DNA from: Stenotrophomonas rhizophila
GTDB lineage: Bacteria > Pseudomonadota > Gammaproteobacteria > Xanthomonadales > Xanthomonadaceae
Direction: 5' to 3'
DNA: 64,000 bases
Assembly: GCF_020857975.1 (NCBI RefSeq)
Contig: NZ_JACWUO010000007.1
Location: 62,001-126,000 of the forward strand
This document shows, piece after piece, positions 1 to 9,185 of the stretch (position 1 is the stretch's first letter; each line of letters starts with the position of its first letter). The notes under the pieces were generated by a model that had not been told where the DNA came from, ran no database searches, and saw nothing but the letters and a program-made list of their open reading frames with translations. The position numbers and the translations under genes are program-made.

Positions 1-749
1 GCCACGGCGGCCTTGAGCACCTCGTCGCGACGGGCCGGGTCGGTGACCCGGATCAGGTAGAAGCCTTCCACGTAGGTGACCCGCAGCGGCAGGATCATCG
101 AGTAGCGGGTGTCGTTGTCCATCTTCGACGGGCGCGCCAGCTCCTTGACCACGCCGACCACCCGCAGCGGCTGGCGGCCGCTGTAGATGGTCTTGCCCAG
201 CGCGCTGCCATCGGGGAACAGTTTGAGCGCGGCGGCCTGGCTGAGGATGGCCGAGGTGCCGGTGGATTCCAGCGAGTTGTCGGCGATCACCGATTCCAGG
301 TTCTGGTACTCGTCGGGCTGGAAGTCGCGGCCGCCGATCAGCTCCAGCCCCATGGTGTCCAGGGTGCCTTCGCTGGCGAAGTACTGCGAGGCGCTCAGCG
401 TCTGCCGTTCCTGGTCCGGGACCAGCGACAGGCCGGTGTTCCAGGAGTTGCGCCGGAACGGCAACTGGTTGATCGGCACCACGCTCTTGACCCCGGGCAC
501 GCTGCGCAGCGCGGCCAGGTCTTCACGGGTGCGGGCTTCGGCATTGACCTGCTTGCCGATGCCGCCCAGGCGCACTTCCAGCAGTTCCTTTTCAGCGATG
601 CCGCTGGGCTGGCTGATCGTTTCGATCCGCTGGCCGATCAGGAACAACGCGTTGCAGACGATGGCGCAGGTCAGCGCGATCTCCAGCACGATCAGGGCGG
701 CGGCGGTCTTGTGCCGGCGCAGCGTGGACAGGATGGGACGGATATCCAT
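1..749 (-). CDS. ABC transporter permease, FtsX/MacB family (3' end outside window)
   Basis: Last visible gene of a minus-strand export operon; its 3' end lies beyond base 1. The reading frame opens at the ATG complementary to 747-749 and begins MDIRPILSTLRRHKTAAALI, a basic N-terminus running into a first transmembrane helix. A soluble periplasmic-type domain follows, typical of MacB_PCD/FtsX permeases. It starts 16 nt after the stop of the next upstream permease, so the operon carries two separate permease genes instead of one MacB fusion. It probably pairs with the 766-2067 permease and the ATPase to form the inner-membrane pump. The substrate cannot be told. The frame is open throughout and agrees with the family. 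Confidence 0.85.
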   Translation of the reverse strand, partial: MDIRPILSTLRRHKTAAALIVLEIALTCAIVCNALFLIGQRIETISQPSGIAEKELLEVRLGGIGKQVNAEARTREDLAALRSVPGVKSVVPINQLPFRRNSWNTGLSLVPDQERQTLSASQYFASEGTLDTMGLELIGGRDFQPDEYQNLESVIADNSLESTGTSAILSQAAALKLFPDGSALGKTIYSGRQPLRVVGVVKELARPSKMDNDTRYSMILPLRVTYVEGFYLIRVTDPARRDEVLKAAV

Positions 750-765
750 GGTGTGCTCCGGATCC

Positions 766-2067
766 TTACTGCGATTTGAGTTGGATGGCAGGGGTGACCT
801 GCATGGCGCGCAGGGCCGGCAGGAAGCCGGCCAGCAGGCTGGCGGCCAGGGTCAGGCCGAAGGCGAGCAGCAGCATCGGCCCGTCCAGGGTGGCCAGCTT
901 GGCGTAGTCCACCGGTTGCTGGCGCACCGCGTACAGGCCCAGCATCGCCAGCCCCAAGCCGAGCACGCCACCGGCCAGGCCGACCGTGCCGGCTTCCACC
1001 AGCGACTGCAGGAAGATCTGCCCGCGGCTGGCGCCCAGCGCACGGCGCACGCCGATCTCGCCGCTGCGGCGCAGGAACTTGGCCAGCAGCAGGCCGACCG
1101 TGTTGATCAGGCAGACCAGCAGGAAGCCCAGCGCCAGCCACAGCTGCAGGCGCACGTCGCCGGGCACCACCTGCTTGTAGTCCAGCCACGCCATCACGTT
1201 GCGCAGGCGCACATTCGGCGCGCGCTGGAAACGGCCGGCGGCCTTCTGCTGGGTGGAATAGTTCTCCAGGTAGGCACGGTAATCGGCGGCACCGCTGGCC
1301 GAGTCCAGTTCGACCCAGTACTGCAACCAGGTGCAGGGTGCGTTGACCGCGGTTTCCTCGCCGTTGGTGTTGCCCCAGCAGTTCATGTTGCCGTTGCGGC
1401 CCAGCTTGAGCTCCATCGCCGTGGCGAACGGCAGGAAGACGTCCTCGGCGCTGCCGTACTTGCCGGTTTCCAGGTCGTAGAAGTGCGGGTTCGGGTTCCA
1501 TTCGTCCAGCACGCCGACCACGGTGAAGGTATGCCCGTCCATGCGTATCGGTTTGCCGACGCTGTCGGTGCCATCGAACAACTTCTGGTTCAGTTCGCGC
1601 GAAATCACCGCCACGCGGGCGCGGCCATCATCGTCGGTGGCCGGCCAGGCGCGGCCGTACAGGAAGGGCGTATCGAACATCGGGAAGAAGTCGGTGGAGG
1701 TGTAGCGCACATCGGTGTCGAACGGGCGCAGCGCGGCCTTGTCCGGCTCCACCGTGATGCCGCCGCCGGTCATCACCGCCTGGCGGCTGGCGCGCTTCTC
1801 GCGCAGCAGCGACTCGGCGTCGAAACGGGTCATCTGGTCTTCCGGTTCCTCACCGGGCTGGTAGCCCAGCATCGGGCGCGGGTCGACCTGCACGGCGAAG
1901 ATGCGGTCGCTCTTCTGCGGGATCGGGTCGCCGGACAGCACGTGGAACACGGTCAGGGTGGTCATCGATGCGCCGATGCCCAGCGCGATGGCGATCACCA
2001 TCAGCGCGGTCAGCACCTTGTTGCGCCGGAAACTGCGCAGGGCCAGGCGGAAGTAGTAGGCGAGCAT
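766..2067 (-). CDS. ABC transporter permease, FtsX/MacB family
   Basis: Inner-membrane permease of 433 aa. It starts MLAYYFRLALRSFRRNKVLT followed by a hydrophobic helix (about residues 19-38). A large periplasmic domain follows (about 40-290), then three C-terminal helices; the segment GEIGVRRALGASRGQIF between the first two is the usual FtsX cytoplasmic loop. A longer in-frame extension to 2211 exists, but it runs back through the end of the ATPase gene, so the ATG at 2067, 7 nt after the ATPase stop, is chosen. Operon order is adaptor, ATPase, this permease, second permease. The family exports peptides, lipoproteins or antibiotics; the substrate here is unknown. Confidence 0.9.
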   Translation of the reverse strand: MLAYYFRLALRSFRRNKVLTALMVIAIALGIGASMTTLTVFHVLSGDPIPQKSDRIFAVQVDPRPMLGYQPGEEPEDQMTRFDAESLLREKRASRQAVMTGGGITVEPDKAALRPFDTDVRYTSTDFFPMFDTPFLYGRAWPATDDDGRARVAVISRELNQKLFDGTDSVGKPIRMDGHTFTVVGVLDEWNPNPHFYDLETGKYGSAEDVFLPFATAMELKLGRNGNMNCWGNTNGEETAVNAPCTWLQYWVELDSASGAADYRAYLENYSTQQKAAGRFQRAPNVRLRNVMAWLDYKQVVPGDVRLQLWLALGFLLVCLINTVGLLLAKFLRRSGEIGVRRALGASRGQIFLQSLVEAGTVGLAGGVLGLGLAMLGLYAVRQQPVDYAKLATLDGPMLLLAFGLTLAASLLAGFLPALRAMQVTPAIQLKSQ

Positions 2068-2074
2068 GGCGGCC

Positions 2075-2806
2075 TCAGTCGTTGGCGGTGGCAGTGGCGG
2101 TGGCCAGGGCCACGCGCGGGGTGCCCAGCACCGGTTCGCGCACCAGGTCGGTGGCCTGGCCATCGACGATGTGCACGTTGCGCTGGGCGCGCGCGGCCAG
2201 CTCCGGGTCATGGGTGACCATCACGATGGTGGTGCCGGCGGCGTTGATCTCTTCCAGCAGTTCCATCACCCCGCGCGCCATCTGGCTGTCCAGGTTGCCG
2301 GTCGGTTCGTCGGCCAGCAGCAGGCGCGGGCTGCCGGCCAGCGCACGCGCGATCGCGGCGCGCTGCTGTTGGCCGCCGGACAGTTCGGCGGGATAGTGCT
2401 TCATCCGCGAGCCCAGCCCGACCTGGCCCAGCGCATGCTCGATGCGCTGCCGGCGTTCGGCCGCCGGCATGCCGCGGTAGCGCAGCGGCACATCGACGTT
2501 GTCGAACAGGTTCAGGTCCGAGATCAGGTTGAAGCCCTGGAAGATGAAGCCGATCTTCTGGTTGCGCAGCCGGCTGCGGGCGTCATCGCCGAGCTTGCTG
2601 ACGTCCTGGCCATCGAGCAGGTAGGTGCCGCTGGTGAAGGTTTCCAGCAGGCCGGCGATGTTGAGGAAGGTGGTCTTGCCCGAACCGGACGGACCGGTCA
2701 CGGCGACGAACTCCCCCTCGCGCACGTGCAGGTCAAGCGAGCGCAGGGCGTGGGTTTCCACCTGTTCGGTGCGGAACACTTTGGCGACAGAACGCATTTC
2801 CAGCAT
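2075..2806 (-). CDS. ABC transporter ATP-binding protein (MacB/LolD-type)
   Basis: A 243-aa ATPase that powers the adjacent FtsX permeases. Walker A is GPSGSGKTTF, the signature is LSGGQQQR and Walker B with the D-loop is LLLADEPTGNLD. The Q-loop (IGFIFQGFNL) and switch histidine (MVTHD) are also visible. This set is characteristic of the LolD/MacB ATPase subfamily. The start at 2806 (MLEMRSVAKVF) has an AAAGGA ribosome-binding site a few bases upstream. The longer frame to 2860 runs into the end of the adaptor gene. The gap to the adaptor stop is 28 nt and to the following permease 7 nt, consistent with one transcript. Confidence 0.93.
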   Translation of the reverse strand: MLEMRSVAKVFRTEQVETHALRSLDLHVREGEFVAVTGPSGSGKTTFLNIAGLLETFTSGTYLLDGQDVSKLGDDARSRLRNQKIGFIFQGFNLISDLNLFDNVDVPLRYRGMPAAERRQRIEHALGQVGLGSRMKHYPAELSGGQQQRAAIARALAGSPRLLLADEPTGNLDSQMARGVMELLEEINAAGTTIVMVTHDPELAARAQRNVHIVDGQATDLVREPVLGTPRVALATATATAND

Positions 2807-2834
2807 GACGGTTTCCTTTTGAAGTCGAGAAGGT

Positions 2835-4103
2835 TCAGTTGACGGACACGCGCTCGGCATCGCCGAACAGATCGCTGCCGGAGACCACGACGCGGTCGCC
2901 GGGCTGCAGGCCAGAGAGGATTTCCACTTCGCCCAGGCTGCTCACCCCGAGCTTGACCGGGCGGCGCACGGCGGTGCTGCCGTCCATCACGTAGACCTGG
3001 CCGTTGCCCTGTTCGACGAACGGGCCGCGCTCGACCTTGATCACGTTGCGGCGGGTATCGAGCACCACCCGTGCCTGCATGCGCTGGCTCTGGCGCAGGC
3101 CCTGCGGCTGCTTGTCGGTGAAGCGGATGCGGGCGTTGACCTCGCCGGCCACCACTTCCGGGGAGACGGCGGAGATCTCGCCGGGGAAGGGCTGGCCGTT
3201 GCCGCTGGTCAGCTGCGCCGGGATGCCCAGCGACAGTTCGCGGGCGAAGCTCTCGGGCACCTTGATTTCGATTTCAAAGCGCGACAGGTCGACCACGCCC
3301 AGGATCGGCGCATTGATGGCGACATTGGTGTGCTGGGTGGCCTGGACCTGGCCGACCTGGCCATCGAACGGCGCGCGCAGGGTCAGTGCATCGACCTGGC
3401 GTTCGACCTCGGCCACCACCGCGCGCTGGCGGTCGGCCAGCAGGCGCTTGTTGCGCGCATCCAGGTCGGCGCCCTGGGCCTTCAGGGTGGCGTCCTTGCG
3501 CGCATGCTGCAGCTGGATCTCGGACTTCTTGACGGTGTCCTCGGCCTTGGCCACGTCCACCTGCGGCACCGCGCCGCCGTCGAAGCCGCGCTGGTAGCGC
3601 TCCAGGTCGCGGCTGGCGGCCTGGCGGTCGATGGTGGCCTGGTCGGTTTCCTTCTGTGCGGTGGCGCGGGCCAGGGTGGCGTCCAGCCCGGCCCGCCCGG
3701 CCTCGGCCTCCAGCCCGGCCAGGGTGGCCTGTTCCTGGGCCAGCTTGCTGCGCAGTTCCGGGCTGTCGATCACGGCCAGTTCCTGGCCCTGCTTGACCAC
3801 GTCGCCGGCGACCACCTTGAGGGTCACCGTGCCGGCCGAGATCGCATACAGCACCGGGTTGTTGGCGGCGATCACCCGGCCATCGGCGGCGATGTCGCGG
3901 ACCATGTCGCCGCGCTTGACCTCGGCGATGCGCACCCGCGCACTGTCGAAGGACTGGCTGGCGCCCAGCCAGGCGCGGATGGCAAAGCCGATCGCCAGCA
4001 GCACCACCAGGGCGGCCAGCGCCGGCCACAGCCAGCGCTTCCAGGGGGCGGCGGTGCCGGCAGTGGAGAGGGACTGGTCCTGGGCGGAAGTGTCGCGGAT
4101 CAT
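2835..4103 (-). CDS. Periplasmic adaptor (membrane fusion protein), HlyD/MacA family
   Basis: First gene of the export operon, 422 aa. A cytoplasmic N-terminus is followed by a membrane anchor (WLWPALAALVVLLAIGFAI, about residues 24-42). Then come a lipoyl/barrel-sandwich half, a long coiled-coil region (about 110-235, rich in Ala/Glu/Gln/Lys), the second lipoyl half and beta-barrel domains ending near VVVSGSDLFGD. This is the adaptor that links the ABC pump to an outer-membrane channel. An open frame reaches 4175, but the predicted sigma-54 transcription start is near 4127, so the ATG at 4103 (MIRDTSAQDQ) is preferred. glmS diverges on the other side of a ~200-bp regulatory gap. Confidence 0.88.
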   Translation of the reverse strand: MIRDTSAQDQSLSTAGTAAPWKRWLWPALAALVVLLAIGFAIRAWLGASQSFDSARVRIAEVKRGDMVRDIAADGRVIAANNPVLYAISAGTVTLKVVAGDVVKQGQELAVIDSPELRSKLAQEQATLAGLEAEAGRAGLDATLARATAQKETDQATIDRQAASRDLERYQRGFDGGAVPQVDVAKAEDTVKKSEIQLQHARKDATLKAQGADLDARNKRLLADRQRAVVAEVERQVDALTLRAPFDGQVGQVQATQHTNVAINAPILGVVDLSRFEIEIKVPESFARELSLGIPAQLTSGNGQPFPGEISAVSPEVVAGEVNARIRFTDKQPQGLRQSQRMQARVVLDTRRNVIKVERGPFVEQGNGQVYVMDGSTAVRRPVKLGVSSLGEVEILSGLQPGDRVVVSGSDLFGDAERVSVN

Positions 4104-4138
4104 CGGGCTCGTTCGCGGTTGGGTTGCCCGGATAGTTA

Positions 4139-4154
4139 GCAGGCAGCGTGCCAA
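4139..4154 (-). promoter_or_regulatory. Sigma-54 (RpoN) type -24/-12 promoter for the ABC export operon
   Basis: Read on the minus strand, the bases are TTGGCACGCTGCCTGC. The RpoN consensus is TTGGCACG, four free bases, then TTGC; only one base of the -12 block differs (CTGC), and the GG-to-GC spacing is exact. The predicted start is near 4127, about 24 nt before the adaptor ATG at 4103. Seen in sequence; activity is inferred. Confidence 0.75.
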
Positions 4155-4197
4155 GTATTGGTCCTTTGGAAACAAGCACTTGCAGAAGGCGCCCGGA

Positions 4198-4229
4198 TGT
4201 CCGCGTGTCCGCGGACAGTGGTGCGGACA
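4198..4229. promoter_or_regulatory. Cluster of TGTCCGC / GCGGACA sites, likely activator (enhancer) binding region
   Basis: TGTCCGC occurs at 4198-4204 and 4206-4212, and its complement GCGGACA at 4211-4217 and 4223-4229. 4206-4217 forms the perfect palindrome TGTCCGCGGACA. The cluster lies about 70-100 bp upstream of the predicted sigma-54 start, where bacterial enhancer-binding proteins usually bind. It could also act on the divergent glmS promoter. The cognate regulator is not in this window. Confidence 0.6.
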
Positions 4230-4273
4230 CTTTTGTTAAGCCGCCGGCGCCCTGGCGCGCACGGGGGCCACGC

Positions 4274-4279
4274 TAGAAT
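4274..4279 (+). promoter_or_regulatory. -10 hexamer TAGAAT of the glmS promoter
   Basis: TAGAAT lies 29 nt before the glmS ATG, the only good -10 match in the gap. No convincing -35 is seen at the right spacing, which is common in xanthomonads. Inferred. Confidence 0.45.
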
Positions 4280-4308
4280 GCGGGACTCAACGGCAGGGAT
4301 CAGAATCT

Positions 4309-6150
4309 ATGTGCGGCATTGTGGGAGCGATCGCCCATCGCAACGTGGTACCGGTACTCATCGAGGGCCTGAAGCGGCTGGAATACCGCGGCTACGATTC
4401 CTCGGGCATCGCCGTGCTCGACCAGCGCCCGGCCCAGCCGGACCTGCGCCGGGTGCGCCGCACCGGGCGCGTGGCGGAAATGGAAAAGGCCGCCGCCGCC
4501 GAAGGCTTCGATTCGGTGCTCGGCATCGGCCACACGCGCTGGGCCACCCACGGCGGCGTCACCGAGGCCAACGCGCACCCGCACATCAGCCACGGCGTGG
4601 CGCTGGTGCACAACGGCATCATCGAGAACCATGAAGAACAGCGCGAAAAGCTGCGCGCGCTGGGCTATGTGTTCGAGTCGCAGACCGACACCGAAGTGAT
4701 CGCGCACCTGATGCACCACCACCTCAAGAGCAGCGACAGCCTGTTGTCGGCGCTGCAGCGCACGGTCAAGGAACTCACCGGCGCCTATGCGCTGGCGGTG
4801 ATGAGCCGGGCCGAGCCGCACCATTTCGTCTGCGCGCGGATGGGCTGCCCGTTGCTGGTCGGCCTGGGCGAGGGCGAGAACTTCGTGGCCTCCGATGTGT
4901 CGGCGATCCTGTCGGCCACCCGCCGGGTGATCTTCCTGGAAGAGGGCGACACCGCCGAAATCGCCCTGGATGGCGTGCAGGTGTACGACCAGGACGACCA
5001 GCCGGTGGTGCGCGATGTGCACCTGTCGGACGTGTCGCTGGCCTCGCTGGAGCTGGGGCCGTACCGCCACTTCATGCAGAAGGAAATCCACGAGCAGCCG
5101 CGCGCGCTGGCCGACACCATCGAAGCGGCGATCGACGCCGGCGGCTTCCCGGCCGAACTGTTCGGCAAGAACGCCGAAGCGGTGCTGTCGGGCATCGAGG
5201 GCGTGCAGATCCTGGCCTGCGGCACCAGCTACTACTCGGGGCTGACCGCGCGCTACTGGATCGAAGCGATCGCCGGCCTGCCGTGCAGCGTGGAAATCGC
5301 CAGCGAATACCGCTACCGCGCCGCCTACGCCAACCCCAAGCACCTGATCGTGACCATCTCCCAGTCCGGCGAAACCCTGGACACGATGGAGGCGCTGAAA
5401 TACGCCAAGGCGCTGGGCCACCAGCACACGCTGTCGATCTGCAACGTGCCCGAAAGCGCGATCCCGCGCGCCAGCGAACTGGTCTGCTATACCCGTGCCG
5501 GCGCCGAGATCGGCGTGGCCTCGACCAAGGCGTTCACCACCCAGCTGGCCGCGTTGTTCCAGCTGACCATGGTGCTGGGCAAGCTGCACGGCCGCATCGA
5601 CGCCGCGCAGGAAGCGGACTACCTGGAGCAGCTGCGCTTCCTGCCGGGCAGCGTGCAGCATGCGTTGAACATGGAGCCGCAGATCGCGATCTGGGCCGAG
5701 CGTTTCGCGCGCAAGAGCAGCGCGCTGTTCCTGGGCCGCGGCCTGCATTACCCGATCGCGCTGGAAGGCGCGCTCAAGCTGAAGGAAATCACCTACATCC
5801 ACGCCGAGGCCTACCCGGCCGGCGAGCTCAAGCACGGCCCGCTGGCGCTGGTGGACGAGGACATGCCGGTGGTGGTGATCGCGCCCAACGACAGCCTGCT
5901 GGAAAAGGTCAAATCCAACATGCAGGAAGTACGCGCACGTGGCGGCGAGCTGTTCGTGTTCGCCGACCAGGACAGCAACTTCGTGGAGTCCGACGGCGTG
6001 CATGTAATCCGCACCCCGCGCCATGCCGGCGTGCTCAGCCCGGTGGTGCACACCATCCCGGTGCAGCTGCTGGCCTACCACACCGCCCTGGCACGCGGCA
6101 CCGACGTGGACAAGCCGCGCAACCTGGCCAAGAGCGTGACGGTGGAGTGA
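4309..6150 (+). CDS. glmS: Glutamine--fructose-6-phosphate aminotransferase (isomerizing)
   Basis: A 613-aa GlmS that makes glucosamine-6-phosphate from fructose-6-phosphate and glutamine, the entry step to UDP-GlcNAc for peptidoglycan and LPS. The N-terminal glutaminase domain starts with the nucleophile Cys2 ([14 protein letters not shown]). [11 protein letters not shown] and the NGIIEN segment are also present. Two SIS sugar-isomerase domains follow ([17 protein letters not shown]) with the C-terminal KSVTVE tail of the family. Length matches the ~609-aa family norm. The gene stands alone, diverging from the ABC operon and ending at a strong terminator. Confidence 0.98.
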   Translation: MCGIVGAIAHRNVVPVLIEGLKRLEYRGYDSSGIAVLDQRPAQPDLRRVRRTGRVAEMEKAAAAEGFDSVLGIGHTRWATHGGVTEANAHPHISHGVALVHNGIIENHEEQREKLRALGYVFESQTDTEVIAHLMHHHLKSSDSLLSALQRTVKELTGAYALAVMSRAEPHHFVCARMGCPLLVGLGEGENFVASDVSAILSATRRVIFLEEGDTAEIALDGVQVYDQDDQPVVRDVHLSDVSLASLELGPYRHFMQKEIHEQPRALADTIEAAIDAGGFPAELFGKNAEAVLSGIEGVQILACGTSYYSGLTARYWIEAIAGLPCSVEIASEYRYRAAYANPKHLIVTISQSGETLDTMEALKYAKALGHQHTLSICNVPESAIPRASELVCYTRAGAEIGVASTKAFTTQLAALFQLTMVLGKLHGRIDAAQEADYLEQLRFLPGSVQHALNMEPQIAIWAERFARKSSALFLGRGLHYPIALEGALKLKEITYIHAEAYPAGELKHGPLALVDEDMPVVVIAPNDSLLEKVKSNMQEVRARGGELFVFADQDSNFVESDGVHVIRTPRHAGVLSPVVHTIPVQLLAYHTALARGTDVDKPRNLAKSVTVE

Positions 6151-6183
6151 CGCGTCGGCCGCTGCGGCCGCGCTGATGCGCAC

Positions 6184-6217
6184 AAAGGGTGGCCCCTGCA
6201 GGGCCGCCCTTTTTTTT
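6184..6217 (+). terminator. Rho-independent terminator of glmS
   Basis: AAAGGGTGGCCC and its imperfect complement flank a CTGCA loop, followed by an eight-T run. It lies 34 nt after the glmS stop. Confidence 0.9.
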
Positions 6218-6219
6218 GG

Positions 6220-7040
<821 letters not shown>

Positions 7041-7365
7041 CCTTTTTTGTACGTTCACCCGCTAGAGCCACCCCATGGGCGGCTCCCCGGCCTGTCCAAA
7101 GACGCGCATCCGCCCCATGGCGGTGGCTACCGGCAGCCGACGACGGATCTTTAGCCTGGCCCAGCAGCGGCATTCAGCGACGGTTCTACGCGCGGTGCCA
7201 TTCTCGGAGTCGTCAAGCAGTTCCCACGACGATGCGTCCCAGAATTGCAAACTCAGGGGCACCGGTGCAGTCGTAGAATCGAGTTGACCGGGGGCATGCT
7301 GCTGCTGCCCTCGAACGTAACCAGGCGCACTTTTCGACTTCAGTAACCTGTAACAGGAAACAAGA
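7041..7365. other. Intergenic region without a recognisable gene
   Basis: 325 bp between repeat copy 1 and the CBS protein gene. It contains an imperfect hairpin near 7064-7084 (GAGCCACCCCATGGGCGGCTC-like, arms GAGCC/GGCTC). A TAGAAT box at 7275-7280 could drive the CBS gene. Short frames here show no family resemblance. Confidence 0.6.
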
Positions 7366-7797
7366 ATGAACGTCCGCGAACTCCTGCAATCCAAGAAAGA
7401 TGCAATCGTCACCATCGATGTCGAGGACACCATCGGTGCCGCCGCGCACAAGATGAGCGCGCACAAGATCGCTGCCCTGGTGGTGATGAAAGACGACGCC
7501 CCGGTGCGGATCATTTCCGAGAAGGACATCGTGCGCAGCCTGGCCGACGATGGTCCGCAGGCCGGCCGTCGGGTGATCTCCAGCCTGCCGTCGGCGGGCC
7601 TGGAAGGCATCGCTCCGGATGCCACGCTGAAGCAGGCGATGGCGCTGATGACCTACTCGCGCCACCGCCATCTGATGGTGACCGAAGGCGCCAGGCTGGT
7701 CGGGATCCTGAGCCTGGGCGATATCGTCAAGAACCTGCTCAGCGAACTGGAACTGGAAAAGGCGGTGCTGCAGGACATCTACCTGGCCGCGCACTGA
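7366..7797 (+). CDS. CBS-domain-pair protein
   Basis: A 143-aa cytoplasmic protein made almost entirely of two CBS motifs: residues about 8-60 (TIDVEDTIGAAAHKM ... VRIISEKDIVRSLAD) and 75-130 (IAPDATLKQAMALM ... LVGILSLGDIVKNLL). Stand-alone CBS pairs bind adenine nucleotides and regulate partner proteins. No effector domain is attached and no partner is adjacent, so the target is unknown. An AGGAAACAAG ribosome-binding site precedes the ATG. The gene is monocistronic, between repeat copy 1 and a convergent glyoxalase-fold gene. Confidence 0.9.
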   Translation: MNVRELLQSKKDAIVTIDVEDTIGAAAHKMSAHKIAALVVMKDDAPVRIISEKDIVRSLADDGPQAGRRVISSLPSAGLEGIAPDATLKQAMALMTYSRHRHLMVTEGARLVGILSLGDIVKNLLSELELEKAVLQDIYLAAH

Positions 7798-7855
7798 GCC
7801 GGCGCACGGCCGGTACCGTGGCAACGCGCCGGCCATGCCATTGGCCGGGCGTTGC

Positions 7856-8284
7856 CTAGAAGCTGACCTTCACCGAATCGGCGCTGTAGGTCGCCGGGCC
7901 GTGGTAGACCACTTCGATGTTGTTGCCATCCGGGTCGATCGCGAACGCGGCGTAATAGCCCGGGTGGTAGGCGCGCTCGCCGGGTGCGCCGTTGTCCTTG
8001 CCACCGTTGGCCAGCGCGGCCTGGTGGAACGCGTCCACGGTGGCGCGGTCGCGGGCCTGGAAGGCCAGGTGGTGGCGGCCGGTGAGCTGGCCCAGCGCCG
8101 CTTCGCTGTCGGCGGTGGAAACGAACAGTTCATCGGCCCAGAAATAGTCGTCGCCCTCGCCGGCGATCGGGATGCCGATGGTGTCGAACACCGCCTGGTA
8201 GAACCGGCGGCTGGCGGGCAGGTCGCGCACCACCAGTTGCAGGTGGTCGATCAGGCGGCCGCGATGCAGTTCCATGGTTTCCAT
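7856..8284 (-). CDS. VOC-family (glyoxalase/bleomycin resistance-fold) protein
   Basis: 142 aa with a single vicinal-oxygen-chelate fold: IDHLQLVVRDLPASRRFYQAV at the start, HHLAFQARDRATVDAFHQAA in the middle and YYAAFAIDPDGNNIEVVYHG at the end. The metal-site positions include His (IDHLQL), His (HHLAF) and Glu (NIEVV). The start is set at 8284 because GGAG lies 5 nt upstream. The longer frame to 8434 reads through tandem repeats. It could be a dioxygenase or a resistance/isomerase-type enzyme; the substrate is not predictable. A second VOC gene (gloA) follows on the same strand upstream. Confidence 0.88.
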   Translation of the reverse strand: METMELHRGRLIDHLQLVVRDLPASRRFYQAVFDTIGIPIAGEGDDYFWADELFVSTADSEAALGQLTGRHHLAFQARDRATVDAFHQAALANGGKDNGAPGERAYHPGYYAAFAIDPDGNNIEVVYHGPATYSADSVKVSF

Positions 8285-8384
8285 ACGTACTCCACAGGTT
8301 GGGCAGGTGCGCAGATATACCACCGGAACGAGGCGGCGGCATTGGCGTGGTGTGCACGTTGCTGACCGGGTCCTGGCGTGCCGG

Positions 8385-8453
8385 CCAACGGTCTTCAGGC
8401 GTACCGACCAACGGTCTTCAGGCGTACCGACCAACGGTCTTCAGGCGTACCGA
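8385..8453. repeat. Three tandem copies of a 23-bp unit
   Basis: The unit CCAACGGTCTTCAGGCGTAC plus CGA begins at 8385, 8408 and 8431 without variation. A fourth partial unit runs straight into a GTAG-type palindrome (8447-8474). The unit looks like a duplicated half-palindrome. Confidence 0.9.
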
Positions 8454-8474
8454 CCAACGGTCGGTACCTACCGG
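8447..8474 (-). repeat. SMAG-like GTAG palindrome
   Basis: Minus-strand reading gives GTAGGTACCGACCGTTGGTC followed by GGTAC; CCGACC pairs with GGTCGG around GTT. The same core recurs at 18056 and 62267. Confidence 0.75.
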
Positions 8475-8509
8475 TGCCCGCCCAATGGGCAGGCGGGCAC
8501 GCGGTGGGA

Positions 8510-9037
8510 TCAGGCGATCGGGGTGTTGGAGATGATTTCCACCCAGTAGCCGTCCGGGTCCTTGATGAAGGCCAGGTGCTTCATGCGGCCCTCTTCCAGG
8601 CGCTTCTGGTAGGGCACCTGCAGGGCGTCGAAACGGGCGCAGGCGGCCTGGATGTCCGGCACCGACACGCAGATATGGCCGAAGCCGCGCGGGTCGCTGT
8701 TGCCATCGTGGTACACCGCCCCGTCCCGGGTTTCGGTGCCGTGGTTGTGGGTCAGTTCCAGCACGCCGGGGATGCCGGCCATCCACACCCGGCGGGCGTC
8801 GTCGCCCTGCGGAATCTGCGTGTTGGCCGGCAACAGGGCCAGGAAGTACAGGCTGAATTGGGCATCGGCGAAATCGCGCTGGTCGATCAGGCGGAAGCCG
8901 AGCACGCGGGTGTAGAAATCCAGCGAGGCCGCGGCATCCTTCACGCGCAGCATGGTGTGGTTGAACACGAAACCGGCGGTTTCCGCTGGCGGCTGGGCGG
9001 CAACGCCCGGCTGGGACTGCAGGGTGGCAAGGGACAT
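8510..9037 (-). CDS. gloA: Lactoylglutathione lyase (glyoxalase I)
   Basis: 175 aa; converts the hemithioacetal of methylglyoxal and glutathione to S-lactoylglutathione, a cytoplasmic detoxification step. Glyoxalase I hallmarks appear in order: FNHTMLRVKD (metal His), SLDFYTRVLGFRL, LELTHNHGTE (metal Glu and glutathione loop), GFGHICVSVPD (His) and FIKDPDGYWVEI (Glu). The extended loop with NHGTE is closer to the longer eukaryote/Pseudomonas-type GloA than to the 135-aa E. coli form. The start at 9037 (MSLATLQSQPG) gives the expected short leader. An upstream extension to 9079 is unlikely. Confidence 0.93.
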   Translation of the reverse strand: MSLATLQSQPGVAAQPPAETAGFVFNHTMLRVKDAAASLDFYTRVLGFRLIDQRDFADAQFSLYFLALLPANTQIPQGDDARRVWMAGIPGVLELTHNHGTETRDGAVYHDGNSDPRGFGHICVSVPDIQAACARFDALQVPYQKRLEEGRMKHLAFIKDPDGYWVEIISNTPIA

Positions 9038-9152
9038 GGGGGATCCTGTGGGGCCGTACGCGCACGGCGGATGCACCATCTTATGCCCGGGCCCGCCTGC
9101 CGGACACCCGTGGACCGGTCAGGCACGGGCTGTTTACGTGCCGAATGCGACG

Positions 9153-9158
9153 TAGAAT
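9153..9158 (+). promoter_or_regulatory. -10 hexamer TAGAAT upstream of the cysteine-synthase-like gene
   Basis: TAGAAT lies 27 nt before the ATG at 9186. A TTTACG at 9133-9138 is a weak -35 candidate with a short spacer. Inferred. Confidence 0.4.
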
Positions 9159-9185
9159 GATGCATTCAACAGAAATCTCTTCGCC

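Noticed and set aside
187..2217. A 676-codon plus-strand frame across the permease genes
   Set aside because: Antisense to clear FtsX permeases; no protein family resemblance.
4104..4175. N-terminal extension of the adaptor protein to 4175
   Set aside because: It would begin upstream of the predicted sigma-54 transcription start, and the added residues lack family character.
8385..8453. Short repeats as a CRISPR array
   Set aside because: The 23-bp units are directly adjacent with no spacers, and no cas gene is nearby.
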